A stretch of DNA of 64,000 nucleotides from Nostoc sp. MG11 (GCF_014904695.1 NZ_JACXXN010000005.1:248001-312000); one strand, 5' to 3'; shown: positions 8,136 through 18,909, counted from the first letter of the stretch. Translations and numbers: made by a program. Notes: a model not told the origin generated them from the letters alone.

Positions 8136-9413
8136 CTACTCTAGACTCTCAAGTATCTGACGTGCAAATGCGATCGCATCCTCCACAGTAGCCACTTTTC
8201 CCTCAGCTTGTGCTACGCTAATCTCTGCTAACAATTTGCCTATTGTTGGTGAAGCCGGAATATCTAATGCTATAATCAACTCCTTCCCACTCACTAAGGG
8301 GATGGGATGAGCGACCAGATCATCAGGGTTAAGGTAGCGGTTGAGCAACGGCGCGTAAGTGTGTAGTAGCTTGTCGCCGGACATCACCTCTACCAAATTA
8401 TCAAGTGCTACAGCTAGCACTGCTGTAGCAGGAAACATTATATCTGCGTCCCGGAACAAAAAATACTGTTCTCGCAAAGGCATGTTACTTACTTTGAGTT
8501 GCGGAAACAATCTCAAAGATGTAGTTACACCTCGAATTTCCGCACGGCTATAAGTTAGTTCCTGTAGCTCCAATTCTGCTGCTTCTGGATTTGGGTTGAC
8601 AAGACAAGCAAGTTTGGCAATACCTAACCAAGTAGTTTTAATGGTATCGCGTACAGACTCTTGCAGTTCCACCCCTAATTGTTGCCAGTTTTGAGCAAGT
8701 AAATTCGCTGCTTTATCAACCGCTGCTAGTTTAATCAAGCTTTCACGGGTGGCGTTTTTGAAGAAAGGAGCAAGTAAACCATCTTCCCAAGCACTGGTTA
8801 TCCAAGGAGTACCCTGAGAATTTGCTAGCAGATAGCCGATTTCTACCCTAACTCGTTCGGTAGCCACTTTGCTGATGTGTGATGCCAATGAGCGAATTGT
8901 AGCTTGGGTAGCTGGCTCAATGGTAAAACCCAGTTGAGCGGCTTGGCGATAGGCTCGCATTAATCGCAAAGGGTCGTCTTCTAAGTTCGCAGGTGATACC
9001 ATTCGCAAAGTAGCCTGTTGTAAATCGGCATAGCCTTGCAGAGGGTCGATAATTTCTTGCGTATGGGGATTATAGGCGATCGCATTTACTGTAAAATCTC
9101 TTCTATGCAAGTCAGTTTCTAAGCTAACTCCTTCCTGTTGGGCAAAATCAGCCGTAGCGTGAGGAAACACCACACGAGCAATTCGTCGTTTTGGGTCGAG
9201 CAGGACAAAACCAGCTTTATAATGACGAGCGATCGCTCTTGCTACTTTTACCGCATCAGATGGTATAACAAAATCTAAGTCCAGATATTCACGACTTCTG
9301 CCGAGAATCGCATCCCGCACAGCACCACCTACCATGTAAGCGGGTTTTGGCAACCATTCCAGGCTAAAAGGCCAATTTTCAGAAGCTAAGGTAGAAGGGA
9401 CTGAAGGATGCAT
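8136..9413 (-). CDS. cca: CCA tRNA nucleotidyltransferase / poly(A) polymerase family protein
   Basis: Class II nucleotidyltransferase that adds or repairs the CCA end of tRNA. The head domain has the GGAVRD motif followed by the catalytic pair in LDLDFVIP, then RRDFTVNAIAY and the PLRLMRAYRQAAQLGF helix (NTSFII_50 and PolyA_pol_RNAbd regions). An ATG at 9413 gives 425 residues and is preferred to a TTG five codons upstream, which would add only MIFIT. In cyanobacteria CC- and A-adding activities may be split between enzymes, so full CCA addition is not proven. Divergent from ycf34. Confidence 0.9.
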   Translation of the reverse strand: MHPSVPSTLASENWPFSLEWLPKPAYMVGGAVRDAILGRSREYLDLDFVIPSDAVKVARAIARHYKAGFVLLDPKRRIARVVFPHATADFAQQEGVSLETDLHRRDFTVNAIAYNPHTQEIIDPLQGYADLQQATLRMVSPANLEDDPLRLMRAYRQAAQLGFTIEPATQATIRSLASHISKVATERVRVEIGYLLANSQGTPWITSAWEDGLLAPFFKNATRESLIKLAAVDKAANLLAQNWQQLGVELQESVRDTIKTTWLGIAKLACLVNPNPEAAELELQELTYSRAEIRGVTTSLRLFPQLKVSNMPLREQYFLFRDADIMFPATAVLAVALDNLVEVMSGDKLLHTYAPLLNRYLNPDDLVAHPIPLVSGKELIIALDIPASPTIGKLLAEISVAQAEGKVATVEDAIAFARQILESLE

Positions 9414-9498
9414 TGTAATAAAAATCAACCCAGCAGTTAATGAATAACAGTTTGACTTAAGCTAGATTAACAATAAAGGCTCTGGAGTTGGTTCTATT

Positions 9499-9747
9499 AT
9501 GTGTATTTGCGTGAATTGCCACTATGTAGACCGCTGTGCAACCTACAATGCCGTAGAAACACAGCACCAACAGCCCCATTTGACCGAAACCCCAGATTTT
9601 GATCCGAATGAACCTTCTATCAATGTTAACATCCGTACCAAAGACGATTTCATTGAAATGGAGTGGGATGTTGTTGGTTGTCTCAGCTTTAAGCGGGAAA
9701 TGGGTAAGTGGTCGAAATTGCGTCCAGGTGAATTAGTACCAACGTGA
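9499..9747 (+). CDS. ycf34: Ycf34 family protein
   Basis: 82 residues, the usual size for Ycf34, a protein of cyanobacteria and some plastids. The N-terminus has the conserved cysteine cluster C2, C4, C7 and C13 (MCICVNCHYVDRC), and C61 follows in VVGCLSFKR. In Synechocystis, Ycf34 has been reported to carry an iron-sulfur cluster and to affect photosynthetic electron transport. ATG at 9499; the gene is single and is followed at once by a strong hairpin (9758-9790). It is divergent from cca with an 85-base gap that must hold both promoters. Confidence 0.9.
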   Translation: MCICVNCHYVDRCATYNAVETQHQQPHLTETPDFDPNEPSINVNIRTKDDFIEMEWDVVGCLSFKREMGKWSKLRPGELVPT

Positions 9748-9757
9748 AAACAAAACA

Positions 9758-9790
9758 AGATTCCCTACTTCTTTAAGAAGTAGGGAATCT
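9758..9790 (+). terminator. Hairpin after ycf34, likely terminator or REP-type element
   Basis: Near-perfect inverted repeat with arms AGATTCCCTACTTCTT and AAGAAGTAGGGAATCT, directly after the ycf34 stop. No T-tract follows. A sister hairpin lies at 60858-60890, with one base pair changed on both arms. Confidence 0.65.
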
Positions 9791-9822
9791 GAACCTTATA
9801 AAAATAGATATTTACATTTACT

Positions 9823-10479
9823 TTGACAACTGACCTAGAACATCTCGAAACAACAAAATACGCTTTAGCACTGCACACCACTACTCCCGAATTGGGTTTA
9901 GTAATTAGTAATTTTGCAGGCGAAACCCGCTTTAATATTTGGAATTTGGGGCGAGATTTATCCAGTCATATACATCAATATTTAATTGAGTTTATCAAAC
10001 CGCAAACTTGGACAGATTTGGCGTTTATTGCAGTAGCAAAAGGGCCGGGTGGCTTTACTGGAACTCGCATTGGTGTTGTCACTGCCCGAACTTTGGGACA
10101 ACAGTTAGATATACCTGTGTTTGTGATTTCCACTTTAGCTGCGGTAGCTTGGTCAGAAGCAAGCACAAATCAAAATACCAAAACTTTTGCTGTGGAAATG
10201 CCAGCACAAAGGGGTAAAATTTTTGCAGCTATTTATCAACTGACACCAGATAATTGCGGACTAATAGCCTTATTGCCAGATACAGTATTCACACCAGAAG
10301 CATGGCAGGAAACTTTAGCTAACTGGAATACCAGTTATCAGCTAATTGAAGCAAAATCTGGGTTAGCAGGAACGGCGACAAGTATCCTAGAACTAGCTTA
10401 TCTTGATTGGCAACAAGGTAAACGTCCTCATTGGTCAGAGGCTTTACCGTATTATGGGCAACATCCGGTAGACATGTGA
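9823..10479 (+). CDS. tsaB: tRNA threonylcarbamoyladenosine biosynthesis protein TsaB
   Basis: 218 residues. TsaB is the non-catalytic scaffold of the TsaBDE complex that makes t6A37 in ANN-decoding tRNAs. The ASKHA-type N-terminal fold is visible: LALHTTTPELGLVI, then the conserved VAKGPGGFTGTRIGVVTAR at about 71-89. It lacks the metal-binding His of TsaD, as expected. No ATG is available before the conserved region, so the TTG at 9823 is the likely start. Expressed from the region after ycf34, probably with its own promoter since a hairpin intervenes. Confidence 0.88.
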   Translation: MTTDLEHLETTKYALALHTTTPELGLVISNFAGETRFNIWNLGRDLSSHIHQYLIEFIKPQTWTDLAFIAVAKGPGGFTGTRIGVVTARTLGQQLDIPVFVISTLAAVAWSEASTNQNTKTFAVEMPAQRGKIFAAIYQLTPDNCGLIALLPDTVFTPEAWQETLANWNTSYQLIEAKSGLAGTATSILELAYLDWQQGKRPHWSEALPYYGQHPVDM

Positions 10480-10634
10480 GAAGAGAGCATAATTGCATTT
10501 GGCAGAATATTTTGAACTCATGCTTGTCAACTGCCTTTACATCGGTTTTCTATTAAAGATGTTTCGCTCCGCTCAACATGACATCTTAAATATTAAGGTA
10601 TTGTTTTTTTATTCCAATAATAAGGATGCTATAG

Positions 10635-11450
10635 ATGGTTGCTCAAACTCAAGAACTTGAAGCCCAGCACTGGGTAAAAACTCGTTCTTCCCTCGATCCC
10701 TCCCAATCCACTTTCTTAACCTGGAAAGGGAAAATTTACGCATTTATTCCCGGCGAGAAGAGACAACTCCTGTTTAAAATACTGGGGTTGAGCGTTAGCA
10801 GGTGTATTCCCACACAAGAAGGTAGCTGGGATTTTACCTCTAGGGAACTAACTTATTACCTAAACCCAGAAACAGATGAGATTTTGCCCAAATGGGAGAA
10901 TCCTTGGACAGGTGAGACAGTATCAGTACTCCATGTTGCTAATAATCCTGTGCAAGGTAAATTTCAGGGCAAGTTTCCAGCGCAAGTAGAAGGAGACAAC
11001 ACAACCTTTGTGTTTGATTTATTTCCTACTTACCCCAATCCTCTGGCAGATGATCGCAAATTTGCCGAATACACTCCATATCCAATTTATCAGGCAGCGG
11101 AATTGTTTAAACTTACCGTGCCAACCGCAGATTTATTTAACTCAGCACTCCCCTCCGTTTCTCAACTTCAGCTGAGTTGGGATAGAATTGGTCAATGGCT
11201 TCCTTGGATGAAAATGGGCGATCGCCCTGGTAATCTGATCTACAGTGCTTTTGGAAGCAAAGTTAGCGGTTTAACAGAATTACCCCAACTGTTGCAAGAC
11301 GAAATAAATACCCGCATTCCTTTATATAAACAAGCCCCAAAAGCATTTGTAGAAGGGGAAGATATGACATCCTGGTTGTACTTTCAAAAGCACTTTCAGG
11401 CTTATTTGGCTGGTGAAACCTTCCCGCTTCCACAACCAGAGGAGGAGTAA
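10635..11450 (+). CDS. DUF1838 family protein
   Basis: 271 residues with no signal peptide. The pattern of short aromatic-rich strands (TWKGKIYAFIPGE, WDFTSRELTYYLNPET, WENPWTGETVSVLHV) and the helical C-terminus with WLYFQKHFQAYLAGE match DUF1838, a family found in cyanobacteria and proteobacteria with no proven function. The strand repeats suggest a lipid- or ligand-binding barrel; that is inference. ATG at 10635 follows AATAAGGATG. It is the last gene before the CRISPR leader and points toward it; I see no link of this family to CRISPR systems. Confidence 0.75.
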   Translation: MVAQTQELEAQHWVKTRSSLDPSQSTFLTWKGKIYAFIPGEKRQLLFKILGLSVSRCIPTQEGSWDFTSRELTYYLNPETDEILPKWENPWTGETVSVLHVANNPVQGKFQGKFPAQVEGDNTTFVFDLFPTYPNPLADDRKFAEYTPYPIYQAAELFKLTVPTADLFNSALPSVSQLQLSWDRIGQWLPWMKMGDRPGNLIYSAFGSKVSGLTELPQLLQDEINTRIPLYKQAPKAFVEGEDMTSWLYFQKHFQAYLAGETFPLPQPEEE

Positions 11451-11799
11451 ATTAGCTTAAAATCAACATTTAACTCTTGGCTGGAGAGATGTGGGAATTT
11501 CTCCAAGTTGCGATCGCTTATACTTCAGTCAAGGTAGTAGGCGATCGCTATAATAGTTGCAATCGTTACCAGTGCGCGGATGGGTAGGTGTTGCTCAAGA
11601 GGTGATTGAAAAAATGGCTGAATCTCTCTATATACGATAAGTTGAGGACAATAACACTTTCAAATCATTCGCGCACCTTATCAGGACTGACTTTTAGCCA
11701 TTTGCATCTAGTCAAATTACAACTGCTTATGTTATGATTTCCCCATTCGCGCAACAGAACCTTGAAAACCAAATAAAACAAGGCTTTCAGATCCCGGTG
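11451..11799 (+). promoter_or_regulatory. CRISPR leader region
   Basis: Non-coding, 349 bases upstream of the first repeat on the side away from the decayed repeats. It has two HIP1 sites, a direct repeat CATTCGCGCA at 11666-11675 and 11744-11753, and the small hairpin CCTTG...CAAGG just before repeat 1. TATGAT at 11733-11738 is a possible -10 box, but no well-spaced -35 is seen. Assignment as leader rests on repeat orientation and position. Confidence 0.6.
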
Positions 11800-14700
11800 A
11801 TTTCAATTAACTAAAATCCCTATTAGGGATTGAAACAAGCTCATATTGATAAAAAATCCAGCAATTAAATTTCAATTAACTAAAATCCCTATTAGGGATT
11901 GAAACCTATATTGATATGGTCAATGAACAATATCAAGAAATTTCAATTAACTAAAATCCCTATTAGGGATTGAAACTTAGTTAGTGGTAATTCTTCCTTT
12001 GCCGTAATCATATTTCAATTAACTAAAATCCCTATTAGGGATTGAAACTTTTATAAACAAGTACGTTGAAGAATCACCACGTACAATTTCAATTAACTAA
12101 AATCCCTATTAGGGATTGAAACAGCAAGCGATCGCTGAGTAAACATTGGGGTAGTGATTTCAATTAACTAAAATCCCTATTAGGGATTGAAACTTTATAC
12201 AACTCTTTAAACTAACTACATATAAATACAATTTCAATTAACTAAAATCCCTATTAGGGATTGAAACCAAGACACCACCATTACCGTTGACGGAATCCTG
12301 CAAGATTTCAATTAACTAAAATCCCTATTAGGGATTGAAACAAAACGTAAGTCTAGCCATGCGCTATGAGTCTGACGAATTTCAATTAACTAAAATCCCT
12401 ATTAGGGATTGAAACCTTACAATCAATGCGTTACCCGTACTGGCAGGCTTAGTATTTCAATTAACTAAAATCCCTATTAGGGATTGAAACAAAAATTCTT
12501 AGTTCTCTATCCCAACTACTACCATTTCAATTAACTAAAATCCCTATTAGGGATTGAAACATTAACTCATTCAATTTTTGGGCTTGATAGCTATTATTTC
12601 AATTAACTAAAATCCCTATTAGGGATTGAAACTTATTAAAACAGCAAAAATGCAATAGTGCAATACCATTTCAATTAACTAAAATCCCTATTAGGGATTG
12701 AAACCTGAACATCTATAGATTTGGCGTTGACTTTTAAGGATTTCAATTAACTAAAATCCCTATTAGGGATTGAAACAACAAACACTAACAAGTTAGCTTT
12801 GAGCTTACTTATTTCAATTAACTAAAATCCCTATTAGGGATTGAAACATTTACGCCAACAATACACTGATTGCCAACAACTATTTCAATTAACTAAAATC
12901 CCTATTAGGGATTGAAACTCATGAAGAATTTGGTATTACGGTCGTAAAAGATTTCAATTAACTAAAATCCCTATTAGGGATTGAAACTTACCACAGAATC
13001 CCTGATTAGATTGATTTAATAATTTCAATTAACTAAAATCCCTATTAGGGATTGAAACAAATCGAATTTTTGCAAGGGCTATAATTGTGGCGATTTCAAT
13101 TAACTAAAATCCCTATTAGGGATTGAAACTCCGCCACTGATGAACATTCCAGTACTTGCTATAGAATTTCAATTAACTAAAATCCCTATTAGGGATTGAA
13201 ACTTGAATGAAGGAGCGATGTTTGCTAGCTCCAAAGATTTCAATTAACTAAAATCCCTATTAGGGATTGAAACGTCGCCAATCTTCAGCAACGGAGCTAG
13301 GGTATTGGGCGAATTTCAATTAACTAAAATCCCTATTAGGGATTGAAACCCCTCGGAATCAATATGGAGATTTGCAGGATACATTTCAATTAACTAAAAT
13401 CCCTATTAGGGATTGAAACAATTACAGCAATACTACTTATGTAAGCCATAGAAAATTTCAATTAACTAAAATCCCTATTAGGGATTGAAACGTTAATTCG
13501 GAATGCCCAGATTTTTGAGTGGTGTGAATTTCAATTAACTAAAATCCCTATTAGGGATTGAAACTTAGCTGGATCATCGGCTTCAACTCCCTTGATCATA
13601 TTTCAATTAACTAAAATCCCTATTAGGGATTGAAACTCAATAATTCTTTGGCAGTACACCGGCCCAGAAATTTCAATTAACTAAAATCCCTATTAGGGAT
13701 TGAAACATCGTGCTAGTATCGCCATCCTTCATGGTGCAAGATTTCAATTAACTAAAATCCCTATTAGGGATTGAAACTTTGGAAAGAGTATCAGTAGTTC
13801 TTTCAGCAGCATATTTCAATTAACTAAAATCCCTATTAGGGATTGAAACCTTTGGCGATGTGACGGAGCCTAACTAATGGACGATTTCAATTAACTAAAA
13901 TCCCTATTAGGGATTGAAACATTTAAGGATGGGGTGACTTATGGCAGCAGAAAAATTTCAATTAACTAAAATCCCTATTAGGGATTGAAACCGAGATACT
14001 GCGACAAGAAGGCGGTGGCTGGCAGAATTTCAATTAACTAAAATCCCTATTAGGGATTGAAACAACAACGGAATACCTAGGATCCATGCGGCCGGCTGCA
14101 ACTGATTTCAATTAACTAAAATCCCTATTAGGGATTGAAACATCCTGATGCAGACATACAAGACTACGCAGACATATTTCAATTAACTAAAATCCCTATT
14201 AGGGATTGAAACAATACTCAGTACCTGGGGTGTAATTGTAAACAAGATTTCAATTAACTAAAATCCCTATTAGGGATTGAAACGCTAAAGGTATTTTCCT
14301 TTCTATGGAATCTACCCATTTCAATTAACTAAAATCCCTATTAGGGATTGAAACAAATCAGCTAACTCCCAAACTTGCTCGGTTACATTTCAATTAACTA
14401 AAATCCCTATTAGGGATTGAAACAGAACAGGAAGCAAAAGATATATGGAATGACTTTTTTATTTCAATTAACTAAAATCCCTATTAGGGATTGAAACTCA
14501 CTCAGCGCTGGCAGGTCTTTCTATGCCTCAGATTTCAATTAACTAAAATCCCTATTAGGGATTGAAACGCAGCTGATGTTAGTAGAATACTTGGATTGCT
14601 TTATTTCAATTAACTAAAATCCCTATTAGGGATTGAAACTTTCTGGTAAATCCGCCGCTGTGGCTGGTGTAGTATTTCAATTAACTAAAATCCCTATTAG

Positions 14701-17700
14701 GGATTGAAACATGCTTGCTGTATCGCCATCCTTCATTGTGCAAGATTTCAATTAACTAAAATCCCTATTAGGGATTGAAACTAAATTCATCGCGCACTAT
14801 TGATTTAACTTCTGCTATTTCAATTAACTAAAATCCCTATTAGGGATTGAAACGCATCTTCTGGACGCATTGCCAAAGCTGAGGTGAATTTCAATTAACT
14901 AAAATCCCTATTAGGGATTGAAACAAACCATATCGTTACGTATTTTGGACAGAACCATAATTTCAATTAACTAAAATCCCTATTAGGGATTGAAACAACT
15001 AATAATTGCAACTAATACTTCGTTGTTTAATATATTTCAATTAACTAAAATCCCTATTAGGGATTGAAACAAAAAGTCAGAATCGAAGAAGCAAGGTTTG
15101 GATCATTTCAATTAACTAAAATCCCTATTAGGGATTGAAACTTTACTTGAAATCTCATGGTTTATGTCCTTGTTTTGATTTCAATTAACTAAAATCCCTA
15201 TTAGGGATTGAAACAGTGCTAGACATAGACTACGCCAAAGGAGACTACCATTTCAATTAACTAAAATCCCTATTAGGGATTGAAACGCCTTGTCTATAAT
15301 TTGCACCAAAAGCAGTAAAGATTTCAATTAACTAAAATCCCTATTAGGGATTGAAACAGAAAGTCCTTCTATTTGTGCCCAATCAGCATTAGATTTCAAT
15401 TAACTAAAATCCCTATTAGGGATTGAAACAAAGTGATTGACTTTTGCTTGCCGGAATTCAATGATTTCAATTAACTAAAATCCCTATTAGGGATTGAAAC
15501 GCTCGTGATATTGATAGCGCGAAAGCATTTGGTGGAATTTCAATTAACTAAAATCCCTATTAGGGATTGAAACCTTACTCACAGTTACTTAGCGCCACTC
15601 GCAACACATATTTCAATTAACTAAAATCCCTATTAGGGATTGAAACACTTGCATTTTCTGTTGCGCCGAAGAAAACACCAGGTAAACCCAGAACACTAAG
15701 ATTTCAATTAACTAAAATCCCTATTAGGGATTGAAACACTTGCATTTTCTGTTGCGCCTCCACTGTTGCATTTCAATTAACTAAAATCCCTATTAGGGAT
15801 TGAAACCTTGAAAGCGATCGCTTAACACTCCTGCATCAGTGTTCCAAATTTCAATTAACTAAAATCCCTATTAGGGATTGAAACAAGCTATATTGGATGT
15901 TTATGATGTTGCTAGAATATTTCAATTAACTAAAATCCCTATTAGGGATTGAAACAGCTTTTGAAGATAGGCAATCAGATGGTGATGGCAAATTTCAATT
16001 AACTAAAATCCCTATTAGGGATTGAAACTAGCCGCGAAGGCTGTGAAGATATTCAATGTCTCAAATTTCAATTAACTAAAATCCCTATTAGGGATTGAAA
16101 CCAATGAGCAGCAATACGCCATCCGCGTAACCTATCATTTCAATTAACTAAAATCCCTATTAGGGATTGAAACACGCAAGCAATATTCCTCGACTTGGTG
16201 GGCAAACAAAATTTCAATTAACTAAAATCCCTATTAGGGATTGAAACGCTTATTCAAAAATTTATATAAATTAATAGTCCCATTTCAATTAACTAAAATC
16301 CCTATTAGGGATTGAAACTAACTCAAATGCCCGAATTAAAATAATCGGGCATAATTTCAATTAACTAAAATCCCTATTAGGGATTGAAACAAGGAGACTA
16401 AATCATGGAAGTTCGTAAGCTTTTAATTTCAATTAACTAAAATCCCTATTAGGGATTGAAACATCGAAGCACACATAAACAGTACCAAACGTATTAAATT
16501 TCAATTAACTAAAATCCCTATTAGGGATTGAAACCACTATCAAGTACAATAAGCGGTTGTGCATGGCAAATTTCAATTAACTAAAATCCCTATTAGGGAT
16601 TGAAACGCTTTTATTTGCTTGTTCCCAATTGCAAGAACGAATTTCAATTAACTAAAATCCCTATTAGGGATTGAAACAAATTTTCCGAAATGGATGATAC
16701 TGAAAAAGTTGAAATTTCAATTAACTAAAATCCCTATTAGGGATTGAAACTTTGATTATTGCTGGTACTGATCATCGCCCTGACATTTCAATTAACTAAA
16801 ATCCCTATTAGGGATTGAAACGTCTTTATCTGGTAAAGCTAGATGGTGCGCTCGATAATTTCAATTAACTAAAATCCCTATTAGGGATTGAAACAGCGAT
16901 CGCTACCCCTATGGGGGTATCCCAAGCAGCAACAGGATTTCAATTAACTAAAATCCCTATTAGGGATTGAAACCTATTAAAGCTTCTTGATAAGTTGAAT
17001 ATCTCATGCAATTTCAATTAACTAAAATCCCTATTAGGGATTGAAACAAATAGTATAGGTAACAGCCTTTCCCCGGTAAGATTTCAATTAACTAAAATCC
17101 CTATTAGGGATTGAAACCTCTCATTTCACGAGCTAAAACCTCAAGTCCTTGTATTTCAATTAACTAAAATCCCTATTAGGGATTGAAACGTTACCACCTG
17201 CTAGGGCAGAAACTAGAGTTAATCTGTGATATTTCAATTAACTAAAATCCCTATTAGGGATTGAAACACCAAGTCCATCACCAAGTCCAATTTCAATTAA
17301 CTAAAATCCCTATTAGGGATTGAAACCAAGTAATACCGCAGTTGCATAATTAGCTACTTTGTATTTCAATTAACTAAAATCCCTATTAGGGATTGAAACA
17401 GAACAGAGGATACTGTTTTAATAATTCTTCACGATTTCAATTAACTAAAATCCCTATTAGGGATTGAAACTTTTAAAAGCGGCGGGAACTGTTGCGGCGG
17501 TTGGTGTAATTTCAATTAACTAAAATCCCTATTAGGGATTGAAACTAGTCGATTGGAGTAGGTAAATGTCTCTTCCAGGTATTTCAATTAACTAAAATCC
17601 CTATTAGGGATTGAAACTTATTACTGGTGAAGTTGAACCTTCCGACGAGATTTCAATTAACTAAAATCCCTATTAGGGATTGAAACATCCAGATATGTAC

Positions 17701-18909
17701 ATTAGGCACATGAGTTTGAATTTCAATTAACTAAAATCCCTATTAGGGATTGAAACATCTATGGCGTCGGAGTCTAAGTTCTTGTAGAATTTCAATTAAC
17801 TAAAATCCCTATTAGGGATTGAAACCTTGGAGAAACTGCTGGTGGTAATAGTATCTTTAGAATTTCAATTAACTAAAATCCCTATTAGGGATTGAAACTA
17901 GTTTTTTAATAGCTTCAATTACTAAATGTAAAATTTCAATTAACTAAAATCCCTATTAGGGATTGAAACAGCAGCAACAAAGTCATTAACTCATTCGATT
18001 TTTGATTTCAATTAACTAAAATCCCTATTAGGGATTGAAACACGTGTAGAGTACGAAAAACTCAAGACTGGAGGTATTTCAATTAACTAAAATCCCTATT
18101 AGGGATTGAAACCAGTTGCGTAAGTTTGTAAAGCAAGGGTTTTTGATTTCAATTAACTAAAATCCCTATTAGGGATTGAAACCCAAACTTCGCTATTAGA
18201 AGGCATTTCCAACATAATTTCAATTAACTAAAATCCCTATTAGGGATTGAAACCAAGCACCAAGAACTCCTGAAATCATACATCAGATTTCAATTAACTA
18301 AAATCCCTATTAGGGATTGAAACCTTTGCCCAATGACGCGGGGACTTGTGGGAACATTTCAATTAACTAAAATCCCTATTAGGGATTGAAACCTATAACC
18401 TTCTTCACATGAGTAAGAAATTCAATATCATTTCAATTAACTAAAATCCCTATTAGGGATTGAAACTTGACTTGTGAATGCTCATATAGCCCAAAATAGA
18501 TGAATTTCAATTAACTAAAATCCCTATTAGGGATTGAAACTTTGAGTAGCCGTGGCAGTGGTCAGCGCTCGGATATCCATTTCAATTAACTAAAATCCCT
18601 ATTAGGGATTGAAACGAGGCTAAATCAACGCTAGTCGGCTTAACAGTTGGATTTCAATTAACTAAAATTCCTATTAGGGATTGAAACAGCTTGCCATTAT
18701 CGTCTAACAGCCAGTTAGAATATATTTCAATTAAATAAAATCCCTATTAGGGATTGAAACATTTAATCTCTACAAAGTGCTGTGGCTCTATGCTGCCAAA
18801 AATTTCAATTAACTAAAATCCCTATTAGGGATTGAAACAACAAGGTTATGCCTCTTCTTAATTTTTTGGCATATTTCAATTAACTAAAATCCCTATTAGG
18901 GATAAAAAC
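11800..18909 (+). CRISPR. CRISPR array: 99 repeats of 37 bp, 98 spacers
   Basis: Repeat starts ATTTCAATTAACTAAAATCC and ends CTATTAGGGATTGAAAC, 37 bp in all. The 3' end ATTGAAAC matches the 8-nt crRNA 5' handle of type I-D/III systems in cyanobacteria, so the array is read on the + strand. First repeat 11800-11836; last 18873-18909. Repeats 1-95 and 98 appear identical. Repeats 96 (18651), 97 (18724) and 99 (18873) carry changes, the last ending GGGATAAAAAC, which marks the old, trailer end. Most spacers are 32-38 nt; outliers are spacer 54 (54 nt, 15647-15700), spacer 76 (22 nt, 17268-17289) and several of 41-42 nt. No cas gene lies in the window. Counts were made by hand and may be off by one. 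Confidence 0.98.
18873..18909 (+). repeat. Degenerate terminal CRISPR repeat
   Basis: The final repeat has GGGATAAAAAC in place of GGGATTGAAAC, which would alter the crRNA handle. Trailer-end decay of this kind is normal and fixes the direction of the array. Confidence 0.9.

Noticed and set aside
11570-11640. Reading frame ending VIEKMAESLYIR before the CRISPR array as a cas gene remnant
   Set aside because: Only about 20 codons with no recognisable Cas motif; better explained as leader DNA.
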